Of a stretch of 64,000 nucleotides of DNA, positions 62,218-64,000 are shown piece by piece. The notes under the pieces were generated by a model that worked only from the letters and a program-made list of their open reading frames with translations, did not search any database and was not told the origin of the DNA. How positions within the stretch are numbered: the first letter of the stretch is position 1; each line of letters opens with the position of its first letter. The stretch is from CAWCAW01 sp963793645 (GTDB lineage Bacteria; Actinomycetota; Acidimicrobiia; Acidimicrobiales; UBA8190): NCBI GenBank assembly GCA_963793645.1, contig CAWCAW010000004.1, forward strand, positions 434,001 to 498,000, written 5' to 3'. Both the position numbers and the translations under genes were made by a program.

Positions 62218-63018
62218 GTGCCAAACGCCAATGAGGCCACTCGTGGATTGATGGCGACATTGCACCTGATGACCGACTCCCTCGCCGATGCGTGGATGGT
62301 GGAGGCAGAGGGTGCGGTGGCGTTTGTGTCGGGCGTGGCCCACCCACCTTTTAACGGGGTGTTCGGCGTGCGTACCGATGTCAAAGAAGAAGCCATTGCC
62401 GAGCTACTCGACCTGCTCGAGGGCACCCGTCTCCCCCACTGTCTCCAGGTGCGGCCCGGTACCGACGGCGCCATCTCGGCCCTGGCCGAGGCACGCGCCA
62501 TGACCCACGTTGGCGACCCCCCGCTGATGGTCCTCGACGACCGCAGCCGCCTGGCCACCATCCCCGCTGTCGCCAAGGGCTTCGCCATCCGCCCGCTCGT
62601 ACCCGAGGAAGCGTCCATCCATGCTGGCTTGGTGGCCGCCGCCTTCGGCGCTCCGGTCGACGCCATGACGCAATTCCTGGTGCCGCCGTTGCTCGAAGCA
62701 TCCGGTGTGCGCTGCTACGTCGGCGAGATCGGCAACACCGTGGTGGCCACCGGCATGGGGATAACGGTGGGCGACATGGTGGGCGTGTTCGACATCGCCA
62801 CCGCCGAGGAGCACCGCGGCCACGGCTACGGCGCTGCCATCACCGCCCACGTGGTGGCCGACGCCATGGCCAGTGGGGCCCATTGGGCTCTGCTGCAATC
62901 GAGCCCCATGGGCCTGGCCATATACGAACGACTCGGATTCGAGATCCGGGAACGCTGGCCCACCTGGCACAGCGCGCCACGTCCCGCTCTCAGAACCATG
63001 TCGAGCACCACGGCGTGA
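62218..63018 (+). CDS. GNAT acetyltransferase
   Basis: 266 residues from GTG 62218. After an N-terminal domain of about 130 residues, GVFDIATAEEHRGHGYGAAI has the acetyl-CoA loop (H-R-G-H-G-Y-G), followed by ALLQSSPMGLAIYERLGFEI, the last GNAT motif. Acceptor unknown. It overlaps the convergent Eis-like gene by 29 bases at the 3' ends. Confidence 0.85.
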   Translation: MPNANEATRGLMATLHLMTDSLADAWMVEAEGAVAFVSGVAHPPFNGVFGVRTDVKEEAIAELLDLLEGTRLPHCLQVRPGTDGAISALAEARAMTHVGDPPLMVLDDRSRLATIPAVAKGFAIRPLVPEEASIHAGLVAAAFGAPVDAMTQFLVPPLLEASGVRCYVGEIGNTVVATGMGITVGDMVGVFDIATAEEHRGHGYGAAITAHVVADAMASGAHWALLQSSPMGLAIYERLGFEIRERWPTWHSAPRPALRTMSSTTA

Positions 63019-64000
63019 CCCCCGATCGGAACATGGCGTCGGCGATGTCGAGTGCGCCGGGGTCATGGGCCCCAACCCGACCGTTCACAGCGAGCTGACG
63101 CAGCGACACCGATCCCATGTAAATGGATCCGAGGACGTCCACGGGAATGGTGAGCCCGGCCGGATCGCTCGTCTTCATGCACGACGCGCCCGATGGACCA
63201 CCTTCGACGACGTAACGACCACCGGCGATTCCCATGGGATCAACGACCTCGATGACCACTCGCCCTTCGATGCCATAGCGCCGGGTCGACAACGCTTTGA
63301 CGACGTCGAGGATCCGGACCCACACGAAATCCCAACGACCCGTCTGGCTCAGCACCCGACCGTCGGCGAGGGACCACACCAGCGCCTCGTCCACGGGGCG
63401 GTCCCCGGCGTTGACGGTGACCACCAGATCGACCTCACAACAGAACTGCCACAGGCGGTTGTACGCGTCGGCGGTGTTGGCCACCAGCTCGTCGACGTTC
63501 ATGAAGCCCCGCGGCCGCATGTCCTCCCACTTGTTCTCGGCCTGGTACCGGACGTAGCCGGCGGGCTCCCCGCCCGGCGTCCGGTAGATGGCCAGATACC
63601 CCTTGTACGGCTGGCGCCCCGGCACCTCCACCTGGTGCAGAGACCGGTCCCACCACTCCTCGGAGCGACCGATGGACCCGGGCCGAGCCACCCGAAAACG
63701 CTCGTAGATCGGTGGCGCCAACGAGCGCAGGGTGGCCTCGTCGACGAGTTCGACCGTCCCGGCCGGCCGCGTGACGAACTCGGCGGCTTCGGCATCGATC
63801 GTGTACCGGGCCCCATCGACGGCCGCTCCATATCCGAAGCGCCCGTAGATGCGGTATTCCGCCGCGATGAGGATGCTGACGGCTTCGCCCCGTTCGGCCG
63901 AATCGTGCAGATCGGCGGTGATCATGGAGGTGAGCAGTCCCCGGCGGCGGTGGGTGGGCGCCACCGTCACGTTGGTCAGGGCGGACGCGGGAACCTCCCC
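62990..64000 (-). CDS. Eis-like GNAT acetyltransferase (5' end cut)
   Basis: At least 336 residues, running off the right edge; the frame stays open to base 64000 (EVPASALTNVTVAPTHRRRG). GLLTSMITADLHDSAERGEA and RIYGRFGYGAAVDGARYTID are the N-terminal GNAT core, PYKGYLAIYRTPGGEPAGYV and DLVVTVNAGDRPVDEALVWS the middle domain, and LAVNGRVGAHDPGALDIADA the sterol-carrier-like C-terminal domain with Phe-COOH end (WCSTWF). Eis homologues acetylate amines such as aminoglycosides. Confidence 0.88.
   Translation of the reverse strand, partial: GEVPASALTNVTVAPTHRRRGLLTSMITADLHDSAERGEAVSILIAAEYRIYGRFGYGAAVDGARYTIDAEAAEFVTRPAGTVELVDEATLRSLAPPIYERFRVARPGSIGRSEEWWDRSLHQVEVPGRQPYKGYLAIYRTPGGEPAGYVRYQAENKWEDMRPRGFMNVDELVANTADAYNRLWQFCCEVDLVVTVNAGDRPVDEALVWSLADGRVLSQTGRWDFVWVRILDVVKALSTRRYGIEGRVVIEVVDPMGIAGGRYVVEGGPSGASCMKTSDPAGLTIPVDVLGSIYMGSVSLRQLAVNGRVGAHDPGALDIADAMFRSGVTPWCSTWF

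Overview
High-GC actinomycetote chromosome fragment with two halves: a large integrated siphovirus-like prophage (start of window to about 39.66 kb, left end outside the window) and ordinary host chromosome (about 39.75 kb to the end). The taxon cannot be named from the sequence. The bacterial part has an F420-type LLM oxidoreductase, a cyclase/AAA giant, a TIGR03083-type protein, Ku and many GTG/TTG starts. This fits Actinomycetota, perhaps Acidimicrobiia (inference).

Prophage layout, left to right on the + strand. 1-8.1 kb: early genes, tightly chained through ATGA/GTGA overlaps (Bet/RecT annealing protein, DUF6745 protein, a 15-residue-repeat protein with a zinc ribbon, a DnaB-N/RecA-like ATPase, a VRR-NUC nuclease, small zinc-knuckle proteins, HNH). 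Between the ATPase and the nuclease lies a striking array of 11 GGTTCC/GGAACC cores (6219-6402), a candidate origin or operator array. 8.2-18.4 kb: terminases, portal, a 925-residue protease-scaffold-capsid polyprotein and connectors. 18.4-33.8 kb: tail tube, chaperones, tape measure, a minor tail protein preceded by about five TIG domains, a glycosidase-like tail protein, a collagen-like fibre and a glycine-rich fibre. 33.8-38.2 kb: DUF1906 lysin, several holin-like membrane proteins and two papain-fold-like proteins, closed by a strong terminator. On the - strand follow a DUF2510 membrane protein and a tyrosine integrase that marks the prophage edge.

Many phage genes are split across frames although each piece is clean coding sequence. 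I rebuilt whole genes by following homologous pieces across frames and say so in each entry. Indels are far denser in the phage (dozens in 38 kb) than in the host (three sites in 24 kb), while nonsense changes are very rare. This looks more like low-coverage or unpolished sequence than long pseudogene decay.

Host layout: CADD/TenA-like protein, DUF2277, AlkA-like glycosylase, a signalling block (histidine kinase, HD-GYP protein, PAS histidine kinase, two receiver proteins), an alpha/beta hydrolase, a LysM-transglycosylase, a cyclase with YHS-like tail, a SnoaL protein, an LLM oxidoreductase, a 1146-residue cyclase-AAA regulator, a Tag-Ku repair pair, a P450, a secreted protein, a P-loop kinase, and a set of small enzyme families ending in an Eis-like acetyltransferase cut by the window edge.
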